This document shows, in pieces, positions 16,729 through 26,523 of a stretch of 54,193 nucleotides of DNA. Positions within the stretch are counted from its first letter, which is position 1, and each line of letters begins with the position of its first letter. The position numbers were made by a program, and so were the translations under genes. This DNA is from Bermanella sp034110565. Its GTDB lineage: Bacteria; Pseudomonadota; Gammaproteobacteria; Pseudomonadales; Oceanobacteraceae. The stretch spans positions 1 to 54,193 of the forward strand of contig JAWUYY010000071.1 of assembly GCA_034110565.1 (NCBI GenBank), read 5' to 3'. The notes under the pieces are model-generated. The model worked only from the letters and a program-made list of their open reading frames with translations, searched no databases and had not been told where the DNA came from.

Positions 16729-17745
16729 TTATTCCTGTATGGATTTCTCAATGAGTTTAATGCGTTTCGCCATTTCGTCCAACTGACGAAAACGAGCTGC
16801 ACTTTTGCGCCACTGGGCTGTGGTAGACATAGCCGTACCAGAAGAGTAACTACCCGCTTCTGTAATGCTTTTTGTCACCAATGTCATAGCCGTTATATGC
16901 GTGCCATCTGCTAAATGCAAATGTCCGGCAACGCCTACGCCACCGGCTAATGTACAACCACTGCCAATTTTAGTGCTCCCGGCTATCATGCAGCCTGCTG
17001 CCATGGCTGTGTGAGCACCAATTTCGACATTGTGCGCAATTTGAATCTGGTTATCGAGCTTCACACCATCTTCAATAATAGTATCGCTCATAGCACCACG
17101 ATCAATGGTGGTATTCGCACCAATCTCAACTTGATTGCCAATGAGCACCCCACCAATTTGGCAGATTTTTACCCATTGACCTTTCTGATTAGCAAAGCCA
17201 AAACCATCTGCCCCTATCACGGCCCCACTGTGAATGATGCAATCATCCCCAATGGCCACATCGTGGTAAATACTGACATTATTATGCAAGCGGGTATTAG
17301 CACCCACACGCGCATTCACTCCGACCACAGATCCAGAGCCAATCACCGCACCCGCTAACACGACTGCATGGTCTTCAATAACTACATTGGGTCCAATACT
17401 GACATTATGTCCGATCGTTGCGTTAGGGCTAATAACGGCGCTTGGGTGAATTTCACCACTGGCCTTAGGAAGAGTATTAAATAGTTGGGAAGCTTTTGCA
17501 TAACCCAGATATGGGTTATCTAACACTAACGCAGGGCAGCAGCAATCAGCTGCCTGCTTAGGATGAACAATCACTGCACTTGCTTTTGTGTGCTGCAGTT
17601 GATCTTTGTACGCCATATTAGCAAGAAAGCTTAACTGGCCAGCTCCTGCTTGCCCTAGGGTCGCCAAACCATCAATGGTGATACTGTCATCACCATTGAC
17701 TTGAGCACCTAGGAATTGCGCAATTTCACCAAGTGTGTACGACAT
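16729..17745 (-). CDS. lpxD: UDP-3-O-(3-hydroxyacyl)glucosamine N-acyltransferase
   Basis: LpxD adds the N-linked 3-hydroxyacyl chain to UDP-3-O-acylglucosamine, the third lipid A step. The 338-residue protein has the N-terminal uridine-binding domain (LATLGQAGAGQLSFLANMAYKDQL), a long left-handed beta-helix of hexapeptide repeats (about residues 100-290) with the catalytic His region QIAHNVEIGAHTAMAAG, and a C-terminal helical tail ending in KRIKLIEKS. It is placed between ompH and fabZ exactly as in most gammaproteobacteria, with gaps of 3 and 4 bp. Confidence 0.96.
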   Translation of the reverse strand: MSYTLGEIAQFLGAQVNGDDSITIDGLATLGQAGAGQLSFLANMAYKDQLQHTKASAVIVHPKQAADCCCPALVLDNPYLGYAKASQLFNTLPKASGEIHPSAVISPNATIGHNVSIGPNVVIEDHAVVLAGAVIGSGSVVGVNARVGANTRLHNNVSIYHDVAIGDDCIIHSGAVIGADGFGFANQKGQWVKICQIGGVLIGNQVEIGANTTIDRGAMSDTIIEDGVKLDNQIQIAHNVEIGAHTAMAAGCMIAGSTKIGSGCTLAGGVGVAGHLHLADGTHITAMTLVTKSITEAGSYSSGTAMSTTAQWRKSAARFRQLDEMAKRIKLIEKSIQE

Positions 17746-17748
17746 AAC

Positions 17749-18264
17749 TTACTTCGCAGCACTGGCTTCATTGAGCTTATTAAGCAGCTTTTTGGTTAAA
17801 TCTAAATCTGGAGTTACATGAATAACCGCTTGGCCATTCAACACGATGTCGACCTTTTCAGTTTCAATCAGTGATTTTAAAATTTCTTGTAAACGAGGCA
17901 AGTTTGAACGGAAGAACTGCTGACGCCATTGTTGTTCTGCTTGCTGTAACTTATTTGCAAAGAATTTAAATTCACTTTGCTTTTCTTTGATTTCATTACG
18001 AATTTTTCGCTGCTCTTCATCGCTCATGATGGCACCGTCTTTTTTCAACTTCTCTTGGCCTTCCATCATTTCTTTTTCAAGCTGTTTAATTTTACCTAAG
18101 TCATCACCAAACTGATCTTCTACTTGTTTGAATGAGGCTTTAGCACCTTCAGACTGGAACAAAGCACGCTCCATATCGACTACAGCAATGCTGGTGCCAG
18201 CTGCCATGGCGCTAGAAGCCACAAAAAATAAACTTGCTACGGCAATTTTAGTCCACTTAAACAT
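17749..18264 (-). CDS. ompH: Periplasmic chaperone OmpH/Skp
   Basis: Skp is a trimeric periplasmic holdase that carries unfolded outer-membrane proteins to the BAM complex. The 171-residue precursor has a signal peptide with AMAAG at the cleavage region and begins its mature part with SIAVVDMERALFQSEG, the conserved Skp core. The rest is a long charged helix pair (ASFKQVEDQF to about residue 130) that forms the tentacles, ending with the strand KVDIVLNGQAVIHV. It sits 85 bp after bamA, its functional partner, with a gap large enough for a local promoter. Confidence 0.93.
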   Translation of the reverse strand: MFKWTKIAVASLFFVASSAMAAGTSIAVVDMERALFQSEGAKASFKQVEDQFGDDLGKIKQLEKEMMEGQEKLKKDGAIMSDEEQRKIRNEIKEKQSEFKFFANKLQQAEQQWRQQFFRSNLPRLQEILKSLIETEKVDIVLNGQAVIHVTPDLDLTKKLLNKLNEASAAK

Positions 18265-18349
18265 AATACTTCCTATTTGATCACTTATTATTGTAAAAAA
18301 TCTGGCAAAGAAGACTGCTTGAAAACGCAGAGGTTTTCAAGCGTCACAT

Positions 18350-20785
18350 TTAAAATACTTGCCCTAATGAGAATTCGAAACCTTCTGTTTCGTCTTCATC
18401 TTTGCTATTCAGCGAGCGAGCAAAGGTAAAGGTTAATGGGCCAATGGCCGTTACCCAAGTCAGGCTGACACCGGTGCCAAAGCGAATTTCATCGGCGTTA
18501 AAACCTTCTACACAGGATGGGTGGTCATTGCTACCGCTGGTACCATTGCCCTCAGTCAATATCAAGCACTCTGTATCGAACACATTACCAGCATCTAAAA
18601 AGATCACACTGCGCATGCTGCGCTGATCATCGACAAAAGGCAGCGGGAAAACTAATTCCATTGAGGCTTCTGCTAATAAATTCCCACCAAGGCTATTGTC
18701 GTCAGCATAATATGCAACGTCTTGTACACCATTGTTATCGCTATCAACTATAACCTCAGTTCCATCTGTGTTAGTCGTAGATTGTGGGTTAGCAATCGCA
18801 CCGCGTGGCCCTAACGAGTTACTTGAGTAACCACGTACCGAGCCTACACCACCTGCGCGGAAGTTGCGGAAGAACGGCAGCTCTTCCGTATCACCGTAAC
18901 CATCACCATAACCCAGCTCTGTACGAATACGGAAAGTCCAATCACCATTATTAGAGATAGGGAAATATTTCTGTGCATTATAGGTCACTCGATAATATTC
19001 CAATTCACTACCCGGTATGGTGGCCTCTACGGCTAAACTTTGTTTAGCTCCAGCGGTTGGGAATAAACCACGGTTTAAGGTTGTCCAGCTCCAGCTACTG
19101 CCCAGTGTGACTTCGACAAAGTCATCACCTTCATCGTCAATAAAGTCCAGAATCTCTTCTGCTATGAAAGAGTCTTGCGCTTCCATTAACGTACGACTGG
19201 CTTCAATACTGAATGATAAACGCTCACGACCACTAATCGGAAAACCAAATGTCGTGCGACCGCCGTAGGTATCCGTGTTGTAATCACTTAATGATAATTC
19301 AGAGAAATCGGTTTTGCTGTAAAATAAACCATAACCGCGGCTGATACCGTCAACCGTGTAGTACGGGTCTGTATAAGATAAGTTCAGACTAGAAACCGCA
19401 TCGGTTTTATTCAATGAGGTACTCATTTTTTTACCCGTACCCATGAAGTTGTTTTGCGAAATACTGGTCCCTAAAATCATACCGTCGGCACTTGAGTAAC
19501 CAATACTTAGATTTAAACTACCACTTGGTTGCTCTTCTACACTGTAATTAACATCGATTAAATCGTCAGCGCCCGGCACTTTAGGGGTTTCAACATTCAC
19601 GCCCTTAAAGAAACCTAATTGCTCTAAACGACTTTTAGATTGCTCAATTAATTCTGTCGAGGCCCAGCCACCTTCCATCTGCACCATTTCACGACGCAAT
19701 ACTTCATCCATGGTAGATTCATTGCCAGTAAAATTAATACGACGCACATAAGTGCGCTTGCCTGGTTCAATGAAAAAAGTTAATTCAACTGTTTTGTCTT
19801 CATCATTAATTTTAGGCACGCCATTGACGCTAGCAAATGTAAAGCCCTCATTACCCAAACGTTTCGCAATTAAGTCTTGAGTATAAGTCACTTTTTGGCG
19901 GCTAAAGGTTTGCCCTTCATCCATAATCACTAGCTTGCGTAAAAGTTCTTCTTCAAGAATTAACTCACCCGCAAGGTTCACTTTATTCACTGTATACACA
20001 TCACCTTCGTGAATGTTCACACTAATAAAAACATCTTCTTTATTGGGAGAAAGAGAAACTTGAGTGGACTCAACATTAAAACGAATAAAACCACGATCTA
20101 AATAGAATGAACGTAGGCGTTCTAAATCACCACCTAGTTTTTCACGAGAGTATTTATCATCACTTGAGTACCAAGACCAAAGGTTGGTCGGCTTAAGCTC
20201 AAATTGATTTAACAATTCTTGTTTTTCAAAGTTTTCATAACCAACAATATTAATATGACTAATTGAGGCTATTGAACCTTCATCGACATTAATGGTTAAC
20301 GATACCCGGTTGCGCGGTAATTTTTTAACTTCTGTATTTATCTCTGCATCGTAACGACCTTGGCTCACATACTGGCGTTCAAGTTCTAATTCAAGGCGTT
20401 CAAGGGTTGAACGCTTAAACACGTAACCTTCTGCTAAGCCGGCTTGCTTTAAGCCTTCTTTTAATTGTTCAGTTTCAATTGCGCTATTGCCTTCGATTTC
20501 TAGGGCGGTAATCGTAGGCAGCTCCACTAGGTTAATAACCAGAATATTGCCGTCACGCATTAGTTCAATGTCGTTAAAGTAGCCCGTTGCAAACAAGCTA
20601 CGAGACGCACTGGCTAATTTCATATTGTCGACTTTATCGCCAATATTGATAGGGAATGCGCCAAAGACACTACCGGCGCTGACCCGCTGTAGACCATCGA
20701 CTCGAATATCTTTTACCGTAAAGGAGTCAGCTTGGGCGAACGTTGCGCCCAAAGCCAAAAGCAAGCTGATTAAGGTGAACTTCAT
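18350..20785 (-). CDS. bamA: Outer membrane protein assembly factor BamA
   Basis: BamA is the essential barrel of the BAM complex. The 811-residue precursor has a signal peptide (TFAQADSF), five periplasmic POTRA domains (about residues 22-420; first one FTVKDIRVDGLQRVSAGSVF) and a C-terminal 16-stranded barrel. The conserved loop-6 motif VRGY is present (GGVGSVRGYSSNSLGPRGA), as are VFPLPFVDD, VIFLDAGNVF and the C-terminal aromatic FSLGQVF. Between the VRGY loop and the next strand is an Asp/Asn-rich insert containing DSDNNGVQD, which looks like a calcium-binding loop. It follows rseP after about 70 bp. Confidence 0.96.
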   Translation of the reverse strand: MKFTLISLLLALGATFAQADSFTVKDIRVDGLQRVSAGSVFGAFPINIGDKVDNMKLASASRSLFATGYFNDIELMRDGNILVINLVELPTITALEIEGNSAIETEQLKEGLKQAGLAEGYVFKRSTLERLELELERQYVSQGRYDAEINTEVKKLPRNRVSLTINVDEGSIASISHINIVGYENFEKQELLNQFELKPTNLWSWYSSDDKYSREKLGGDLERLRSFYLDRGFIRFNVESTQVSLSPNKEDVFISVNIHEGDVYTVNKVNLAGELILEEELLRKLVIMDEGQTFSRQKVTYTQDLIAKRLGNEGFTFASVNGVPKINDEDKTVELTFFIEPGKRTYVRRINFTGNESTMDEVLRREMVQMEGGWASTELIEQSKSRLEQLGFFKGVNVETPKVPGADDLIDVNYSVEEQPSGSLNLSIGYSSADGMILGTSISQNNFMGTGKKMSTSLNKTDAVSSLNLSYTDPYYTVDGISRGYGLFYSKTDFSELSLSDYNTDTYGGRTTFGFPISGRERLSFSIEASRTLMEAQDSFIAEEILDFIDDEGDDFVEVTLGSSWSWTTLNRGLFPTAGAKQSLAVEATIPGSELEYYRVTYNAQKYFPISNNGDWTFRIRTELGYGDGYGDTEELPFFRNFRAGGVGSVRGYSSNSLGPRGAIANPQSTTNTDGTEVIVDSDNNGVQDVAYYADDNSLGGNLLAEASMELVFPLPFVDDQRSMRSVIFLDAGNVFDTECLILTEGNGTSGSNDHPSCVEGFNADEIRFGTGVSLTWVTAIGPLTFTFARSLNSKDEDETEGFEFSLGQVF

Positions 20786-20854
20786 GTTAATCCGAATTTA
20801 TTGTTATCTTAAGCTGTCAGTGAAAAAGTACAGACCAGCAATTAAAGTTGAAAA

Positions 20855-22195
20855 TTATATACGACTTATGTCATTAAATATGGCAATAAACATAACCATC
20901 ATAAGCAGTGCCATGCCCAGTTTGACTCCCGCTAACTGAACTTTTTCCGAAACCGGTGAGCCTTTCACCGCTTCGATCACATAAAACAAGAAATGCCCGC
21001 CATCCAGTACGGGAATCGGTAATAAATTCACCACAGCCAACATCACACTAACGTAAGCCAGAAAGCCAATAAATGCTTCAAATCCAGCTTGTGCTGAAGC
21101 GTTGGCTACTTTAGCAATGGTGATGGGACCACTCAAGTTCTTAACCGATAATAAACCTTGAAGCATCTTGCCAATGGACTCTAAAGTCACAACTGACATG
21201 TCCCAAGTTTTATACGCGGCCTTACCTATGGATTCAAACACACCAAAACGATGAGTCGTTACAAAGCCTTCTGGTAACGCTGGCGATTGCACCATTGCAC
21301 CAGCAAAGCCATAGCTTTCGCCTTGTTCATTGGTTTTAACCGCAGGGATCAAAGTAATGTCTTTATTCTGTCCATCACGAATGACCGTCAGGGCTAATGC
21401 TTTACCACCGTTGGCTTGAACAATTTCTACAAAGTCATACCACTGGGTCACCGGTTTATCATCAATACTAATAACTTGATCGCCACTTTTTAAACCTGCC
21501 TGCTGAGCCGGCATGTCGTCTTGCAGACCTGCTAATATCGCCGGTATTTGCGGTCGATAAGGGCTAATGCCTAATTCAACTAACGCGTTTGGCTCTTCTT
21601 TTGTACTTAACCAACGGCTTACTTCTAGGGTATGCGTTTGATTGCTGTCGGTAGTAAAAACGATTTCACCTGTATCCCCTAAGCGCTTCAATAATTGATA
21701 ATGCACGTCTCGCCAGCTGCTCACCTCATCACCATCAACCTGAGTAATTTCTTGACCGCTACGTAAACCCGCTTCTGACGCTAAACTATCTGGTGTTGTT
21801 TCACCGATAATCGGCTTCACTTGCGTGATGCCCGTCATAAACATGATCCAGTAAGCAAAAATCGCAAACACGACATTCGCCGCAGGACCAGCTAATACCA
21901 CAGCCATTCTCTGCCAAACTGTCTTACGGTTAAACGCTTGATCTAAAAGCTCAGGCGCAACCTCGCCTTCGCGCTCATCGAGCATCTTCACATAACCGCC
22001 TAAAGGAATCGCTGCTAATGCAAACTCACAGCCGTTCTTATCGGTACGGCTCCACAATACTTTGCCAAAGCCCACAGAAAAACGCAGCACTTTGACACCG
22101 CAGCGTCGGGCAACCCAATAATGACCGTATTCATGTACGGTTACTAAAATCCCCAAGGTGACAATCAGGGCTAACAAACTGTATATCGCACTCAT
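20855..22195 (-). CDS. rseP: Site-2 intramembrane zinc protease RseP
   Basis: RseP cleaves anti-sigma factor RseA inside the membrane to release sigma-E in response to envelope stress. The 446-residue protein shows the zinc motif HEYGH at residues 21-25, two PDZ domains (VKPIIGETTPDSLASEAGLRSGQEI, and GDQVISIDDKPV in the second) and the LDGGH motif in the C-terminal membrane part (PIPVLDGGHFLFYVIEA). The ATG overlaps the dxr stop (ATGA). The position upstream of bamA and ompH, both sigma-E-controlled in Escherichia, is conserved. Confidence 0.96.
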   Translation of the reverse strand: MSAIYSLLALIVTLGILVTVHEYGHYWVARRCGVKVLRFSVGFGKVLWSRTDKNGCEFALAAIPLGGYVKMLDEREGEVAPELLDQAFNRKTVWQRMAVVLAGPAANVVFAIFAYWIMFMTGITQVKPIIGETTPDSLASEAGLRSGQEITQVDGDEVSSWRDVHYQLLKRLGDTGEIVFTTDSNQTHTLEVSRWLSTKEEPNALVELGISPYRPQIPAILAGLQDDMPAQQAGLKSGDQVISIDDKPVTQWYDFVEIVQANGGKALALTVIRDGQNKDITLIPAVKTNEQGESYGFAGAMVQSPALPEGFVTTHRFGVFESIGKAAYKTWDMSVVTLESIGKMLQGLLSVKNLSGPITIAKVANASAQAGFEAFIGFLAYVSVMLAVVNLLPIPVLDGGHFLFYVIEAVKGSPVSEKVQLAGVKLGMALLMMVMFIAIFNDISRI

Positions 22196-23370
22196 GATTG
22201 TATTTTGTCCTCAACAAAGCGTCTCGCCCAAGTATCTGCTTGTAAAATAGCATCTAAACTATCAGCCGCTTCTAATGTGCATGCATTCAAAGTTTCATCA
22301 ATCAGGCTTGAGATTGATGTAAAGGCAATTTGTTCCCGTAAAAACCCGGCAACAGCCACTTCATTTGCTGCATTTAAAATAGTGGCTGCCGTCCCACCCG
22401 CTTCAAACGCTTGGGAGGCTAAGTTTAGTGCAGGAAAAGAATGATGATCTGGCGCTTCAAAATTCAATTGCGCCACGTCAAATAAGTTAAGAGGTTTAAC
22501 GCCTGAAGTAATACGCTCAGGCCAAGCCAACCCATAGGCTATGGGGGTTCGCATGTCTGGATTGCCCATCTGACAAATCACGGAACCATCTACATATTGT
22601 ACCATTGAGTGAATAATCGACTCTGGATGAACCACTACTTCTATTTGCTTTGGCGTCACATTAAATAACCAGCACGCTTCGATTAACTCTAAACCTTTAT
22701 TCATTAAGGTCGCGCTATCAACGGAAATTTTCTGTCCCATGGACCAATTAGGGTGTTTCACAGCCTGCTTAGGTGTAACACTCGATAACGCATCGAGATG
22801 CCATCCTCGAAAAGGGCCACCTGATGCCGTTAATAGAATTTTTTCAATTTGCTGCTGATAAGAAGGGTCTTGCCCGTAGCCTAAAGGTAAGGACTGAAAG
22901 ATAGCATTATGTTCACTATCAATAGGCAATAGTTCGGCTTGGTTATCGCGCACGGCCTGCATAAATAACTGGCCGCTCATCACCAGTGCCTCTTTATTGG
23001 CCAATAACACCCGCTTACCTGCTTGGGCTGCGGCTAAGGTAGGCAATAACCCTGCAGCACCCACAATAGCGGCCATAACTTGATCCACTTCTGGATCTTT
23101 AGCTACATCAACCAAAGCTTCAACGCCACTGAGTACTTCGACCTGACTGCCGTGCTGCTTTAGAGAAGACGCTAACTGTTTAGCACAGACATCATCAAGC
23201 ATCACCGCATATCTTGGTGAGTGCTCTAAACATTGTTGCAATAGGAGATCTACTTGGGTATTCGCACTTAAAGCAAACACCTGATAAAGGTCTTTATGAC
23301 GAGCAAGCACGTCTAGAGTATTTTTACCGATGGAGCCTGTGGCTCCAAGTACGGTAATCATTTGCCTCAT
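22192..23370 (-). CDS. dxr: 1-deoxy-D-xylulose 5-phosphate reductoisomerase
   Basis: Dxr (IspC) converts DXP to MEP with NADPH in the non-mevalonate isoprenoid pathway, which feeds undecaprenyl phosphate through the adjacent uppS. The 392-residue protein has the NADPH fold GATGSIG at residues 9-15, the acidic metal site around LLPIDSEHNAIFQSL, the active-site loop TASGGPFRGWH and HPNWSMGQKISVDSATLMNKG. The ATG overlaps the cdsA stop (ATGA). An internal ATG three residues later (MITVLGATGSIG) is an equally plausible start. Confidence 0.96.
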   Translation of the reverse strand: MRQMITVLGATGSIGKNTLDVLARHKDLYQVFALSANTQVDLLLQQCLEHSPRYAVMLDDVCAKQLASSLKQHGSQVEVLSGVEALVDVAKDPEVDQVMAAIVGAAGLLPTLAAAQAGKRVLLANKEALVMSGQLFMQAVRDNQAELLPIDSEHNAIFQSLPLGYGQDPSYQQQIEKILLTASGGPFRGWHLDALSSVTPKQAVKHPNWSMGQKISVDSATLMNKGLELIEACWLFNVTPKQIEVVVHPESIIHSMVQYVDGSVICQMGNPDMRTPIAYGLAWPERITSGVKPLNLFDVAQLNFEAPDHHSFPALNLASQAFEAGGTAATILNAANEVAVAGFLREQIAFTSISSLIDETLNACTLEAADSLDAILQADTWARRFVEDKIQS

Positions 23371-24206
23371 ACCACTAGGTTCCAGCCAAATACACTCAGA
23401 GCTAGGGCAAACATGGGCAAGGCTGCTGTCATGCTATCAATACGATCCATCACACCACCATGACCAGGTAATAAATTACTGGAGTCTTTAATGCCACGGT
23501 GACGCTTCACCATGCTTTCAATTAAATCCCCCACTACTGATACAAATGTAATAGCAAGAGTCAGCACTACCAGCAACACCCACTGGCTACCACTTAGCGA
23601 TAACCCCGTGTTATTTTCTAATACATAACCACCACCAAGAGCCATCAAGAAGGTGACTGCTAAGCCGCCGTAAACCCCTTCCCATGTTTTACCAGGGCTC
23701 ACTGTCGGCGCTAATTTATGCTTACCAAAGGTACGACCGGCAAAATATGCACCCACATCCGCACCCCAAACCACAAACATGACATACATGATTAGGTAAT
23801 CATTGAATGGATAGCTTTTAATTTGTACAAAACCGACCCACATTGGTAATAAAATAGCCAAGCCCATCAGTAGACGAACAACCTCACTACCCCATAGGTT
23901 TTTTAACTTAGGATGAAGCGCCACTAATATAAATGCGATTACCCACCAAGCGAACGCCATATAGAGCAAATCAACTTCTTGAACTAATCCTTCGAACTCA
24001 ATTGCCCAAATTAGCCCTGCCACCATGCCTGCATAGGCAACGCGACCTACTTGCATTTTAACACCGGATAAATTCGCCCACTCCCAAGCACCAACAGTCA
24101 CTATTGCAGCAATAAATAACTTAAACTGCCCTAGGGGTAAATAAAAAATCCCCCCAATCATGATTGGCGCTAATACCAGCGCGGTAAGAATACGTTGCTT
24201 TAGCAC
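23367..24206 (-). CDS. cdsA: Phosphatidate cytidylyltransferase
   Basis: CdsA makes CDP-diacylglycerol from phosphatidate and CTP, the branch point of phospholipid synthesis in the inner membrane. The 279-residue protein has eight or so hydrophobic helices and the family signature SVVGDLIESMVKRHRGIKDSS with LLPGHGGVMDRIDSM near the C-terminus. The start is GTG at 24206, giving MLKQRILTALVLAP, which aligns with the E. coli start MLKYRLISAFVL. It overlaps the uppS stop by 7 bp. Confidence 0.94.
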   Translation of the reverse strand: MLKQRILTALVLAPIMIGGIFYLPLGQFKLFIAAIVTVGAWEWANLSGVKMQVGRVAYAGMVAGLIWAIEFEGLVQEVDLLYMAFAWWVIAFILVALHPKLKNLWGSEVVRLLMGLAILLPMWVGFVQIKSYPFNDYLIMYVMFVVWGADVGAYFAGRTFGKHKLAPTVSPGKTWEGVYGGLAVTFLMALGGGYVLENNTGLSLSGSQWVLLVVLTLAITFVSVVGDLIESMVKRHRGIKDSSNLLPGHGGVMDRIDSMTAALPMFALALSVFGWNLVV

Positions 24207-24955
24207 GTTTGATCATCCTTCAATTGTTCATCTGTACGCCCAAAGCGACGCGTTCGGCTATTATATTTTTCTATTGCCGACCAGAAGTTTGTTTCATCAA
24301 AATCAGGCCAAAGCACATCACTGAACACAAGCTCTGTGTATGCAAATTGCCATAACATGAAATTACTGATTCTTAATTCCCCACCTGTACGAATACATAA
24401 ATCAGGCTCGGGAAAGTCATTTAAACACGTATAACCTGCAAATACTTCTGGGGTAATACTGTCTGCAGAGAGTTTGCCAGATAAAACATCTTTAGCAATG
24501 TTCTGTGCGGCATGAGAAATATCCCAGCGACCACCGTAATTAGCTGCCACGACCAAAGTGAGGCCAGTATTGTCTTTGGTTAAGTCTTGAGCGATTGAGA
24601 TATGCTCTTGTAATACAGGAGAAAAACCCGTGACATCGCCAATAATAATCAGACGAATATTGTGTTCGTGCAGTTTTTTAACTTCTTTTTGCAGTGCATT
24701 CAAAAACAACTGCATTAATGCATTAACTTCTTTTTGTGGACGCTGCCAGTTCTCACTTGAAAAGGCGAACAAGGTGAGCACCTCGACCTCTAAGCGTGCA
24801 GCTTGCTCAATAGCAATCTTAACCGCTTTAACCCCAGCTTTGTGTCCAGCAACACCCGGTAGGTGGCGACGCTTAGCCCAGCGATTATTACCATCCATGA
24901 CAATGGCAACGTGACGAGGGATTCTTTCAAATTTTGGTAACGTTGCTTGAGACAT
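24200..24955 (-). CDS. uppS: Undecaprenyl diphosphate synthase
   Basis: UppS adds eight isopentenyl units to farnesyl diphosphate to make the C55 carrier for peptidoglycan and O-antigen. The 251-residue protein has the catalytic Asp21 in VMDGNNRWAKRR, the FAFSSENWQRP segment and the C-terminal RTGGELRISNFMLWQFAYTEL metal and diphosphate site. The ATG at 24955 is preceded by AGG; a TTG two codons upstream is possible but less likely. It is separated from frr by about 60 bp and overlaps cdsA by 7 bp. Confidence 0.95.
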   Translation of the reverse strand: MSQATLPKFERIPRHVAIVMDGNNRWAKRRHLPGVAGHKAGVKAVKIAIEQAARLEVEVLTLFAFSSENWQRPQKEVNALMQLFLNALQKEVKKLHEHNIRLIIIGDVTGFSPVLQEHISIAQDLTKDNTGLTLVVAANYGGRWDISHAAQNIAKDVLSGKLSADSITPEVFAGYTCLNDFPEPDLCIRTGGELRISNFMLWQFAYTELVFSDVLWPDFDETNFWSAIEKYNSRTRRFGRTDEQLKDDQTC

Positions 24956-25016
24956 TCGCAAAACCTAATAATGAAACTGCGCCTTAAAAGGCGCAGTACC
25001 GCTTCATAAGACTCGG

Positions 25017-25574
25017 TTAAACCTGCATTAGGTCTTTTTCTTTAACCGCCAATAAGGACTCAACTTCAGCAATAAACTTATCCGTTAATTGCTGGATTTG
25101 GTCCTGGCCTTGGCGCTCTTCATCTTCACTGATTTCTTTTTCTTTCAGTAAATCCTTGATACTGCTGTTAGCATCACGGCGAATATTACGAATAGATACA
25201 CGGCCTTTCTCGGCTTCTGCACGAGCTAGCTTAATGTAATCTTTACGTGTTTCTTCGGTTAGCGCAGGCATTGGCAAGCGAATGGTTTCACCAGAAGTAG
25301 ATGGGTTTATACCTAGATCTGACTTCATAATGGCTTTTTCTATAACGGGTACTAGGTGTTTCTCCCAAGGAGTAACCGCTAGCGCACGACCGTCTTCAAC
25401 GTTGATATTCGCAACTTGGGACAGCTGAGTCTGAGTGCCGTAATAATCGATGGTAATACCATCAAGAATCGCAGGACTAGCACGACCAGTACGTACTTTT
25501 TTAAATGCATCAATAAGTGCATTTAGGCTTTTCTGCATACGATCTTTAGCGTCTGCATTAATTTCATTCAACAT
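25017..25574 (-). CDS. frr: Ribosome recycling factor
   Basis: RRF splits post-termination ribosomes with EF-G. Starting at the ATG at 25574 gives MLNEINADAKDRM and 185 residues, exactly the E. coli length; an upstream extension in the same frame lies within pyrH. Family features are the KVRTGRASPAILDGI helix tip region, ISQ-like TQLSQVANINVEDGRAL, GINPSTSGETIRLPMPALTEE and RRDANSSIKDL. It overlaps the 3' end of pyrH by 11 bp, so its translation is likely coupled to pyrH. Confidence 0.96.
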   Translation of the reverse strand: MLNEINADAKDRMQKSLNALIDAFKKVRTGRASPAILDGITIDYYGTQTQLSQVANINVEDGRALAVTPWEKHLVPVIEKAIMKSDLGINPSTSGETIRLPMPALTEETRKDYIKLARAEAEKGRVSIRNIRRDANSSIKDLLKEKEISEDEERQGQDQIQQLTDKFIAEVESLLAVKEKDLMQV

Positions 25575-26316
25575 TTTCTTTTTCTCCACACACAATCAAT
25601 GTGCCATCACTTCCGCCTACCATGAGTTGAGCCATCATGCCGGGTGTTGCCATATTAAAGACACGTAATGGCATTTTGTGATCTCTCGCCAGACAAATCG
25701 CCGTGAGATCCATAACACCCAGTTGACGCTCTAATACTTCATCATACGTTAGGGTTTCATACTTAACAGCATCAGGATTTTTCTTCGGATCGGAATCATA
25801 AACGCCATCTACATTAGTGGCCTTTAATACAATATCCGCTTCGATTTCAATACCACGCAGACACGCTGCAGAATCGGTTGTAAAGAATGGGTTACCTGTA
25901 CCTGCAGCGAAAATCACGACATCGCCACCATTTAAGTGTCGAATCGCTCGACGACGATCATAATGCTCGACAATACCACTCATTGGAATAGCTGACATAA
26001 CACGAGAACGAATATTACTACGCTCAAGCGCATCACGCATAGCCAGAGCATTCATAACCGTTGCCAACATACCCATGTGATCACCGGTAACACGATCAAG
26101 ACCAGCTTCGCTCAAGGCCGCGCCACGGAACAAATTACCGCCACCAATTACCAAACCAACTTGAACGCCAATTCCCACCAGCTGCCCAACTTCTAACGCC
26201 ATGCGATCAAGCACTTTGGGGTCTATCCCAAAATTCTGCTCACCTTGAAGCGCTTCACCGCTTAACTTCAAAAGAATGCGTTTATATTTAGGGCTACGAT
26301 TATCTGCCGGGGGCAT
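25564..26316 (-). CDS. pyrH: UMP kinase
   Basis: PyrH phosphorylates UMP to UDP, feeding nucleotide-sugar and RNA synthesis. The 250-residue protein has the hexameric bacterial UMP kinase signatures KRILLKLSGEALQGEQNFGID, GGGNLFRGAALSEAGLDRVTGDHMGMLATVMNA, FAAGTGNPFFTTDSAACLR and KATNVDGVYDSDPKKNPDA. The ATG has GAGGTGA about 5 bases upstream. It follows tsf after about 200 bp that hold the tsf terminator-like hairpins, so pyrH probably has its own promoter as well. Confidence 0.97.
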   Translation of the reverse strand: MPPADNRSPKYKRILLKLSGEALQGEQNFGIDPKVLDRMALEVGQLVGIGVQVGLVIGGGNLFRGAALSEAGLDRVTGDHMGMLATVMNALAMRDALERSNIRSRVMSAIPMSGIVEHYDRRRAIRHLNGGDVVIFAAGTGNPFFTTDSAACLRGIEIEADIVLKATNVDGVYDSDPKKNPDAVKYETLTYDEVLERQLGVMDLTAICLARDHKMPLRVFNMATPGMMAQLMVGGSDGTLIVCGEKENVE

Positions 26317-26497
26317 AGGTCACCTCATGTATGCAATATTATAGTCACAGGCTTTTAGCATAAACCCTGACTTCTCACTGCAAAACCCCGGCTCTAGCTG
26401 AGTTATCATTACTAATACTCAGCCCAGTTTACCAGGGTTTCTCAAACAACCTTTACACAAATGCCGAGCAAGGAAAAAACCAAACTCGGCATTTTAA

Positions 26498-26514
26498 AGA
26501 GCCACGACGGCTCT
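26498..26514 (-). terminator. Terminator-like hairpin after tsf
   Basis: Read on the minus strand, AGAGCC and GGCTCT form a 6-bp stem with a 5-base loop, directly followed by TTTAAAAT. A second inverted repeat (ATGCCGAG/CTCGGCAT, 26461-26492) follows. The U-run is short, so some read-through into pyrH is expected. Confidence 0.55.
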
Positions 26515-26523
26515 ATTAATTAC

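Noticed and set aside
20786..20854. Possible sigma-E promoter upstream of bamA
   Set aside because: CAACTTT is present, but no TCTGA-type box lies at the right spacing, so the match is not good enough to report as a feature.
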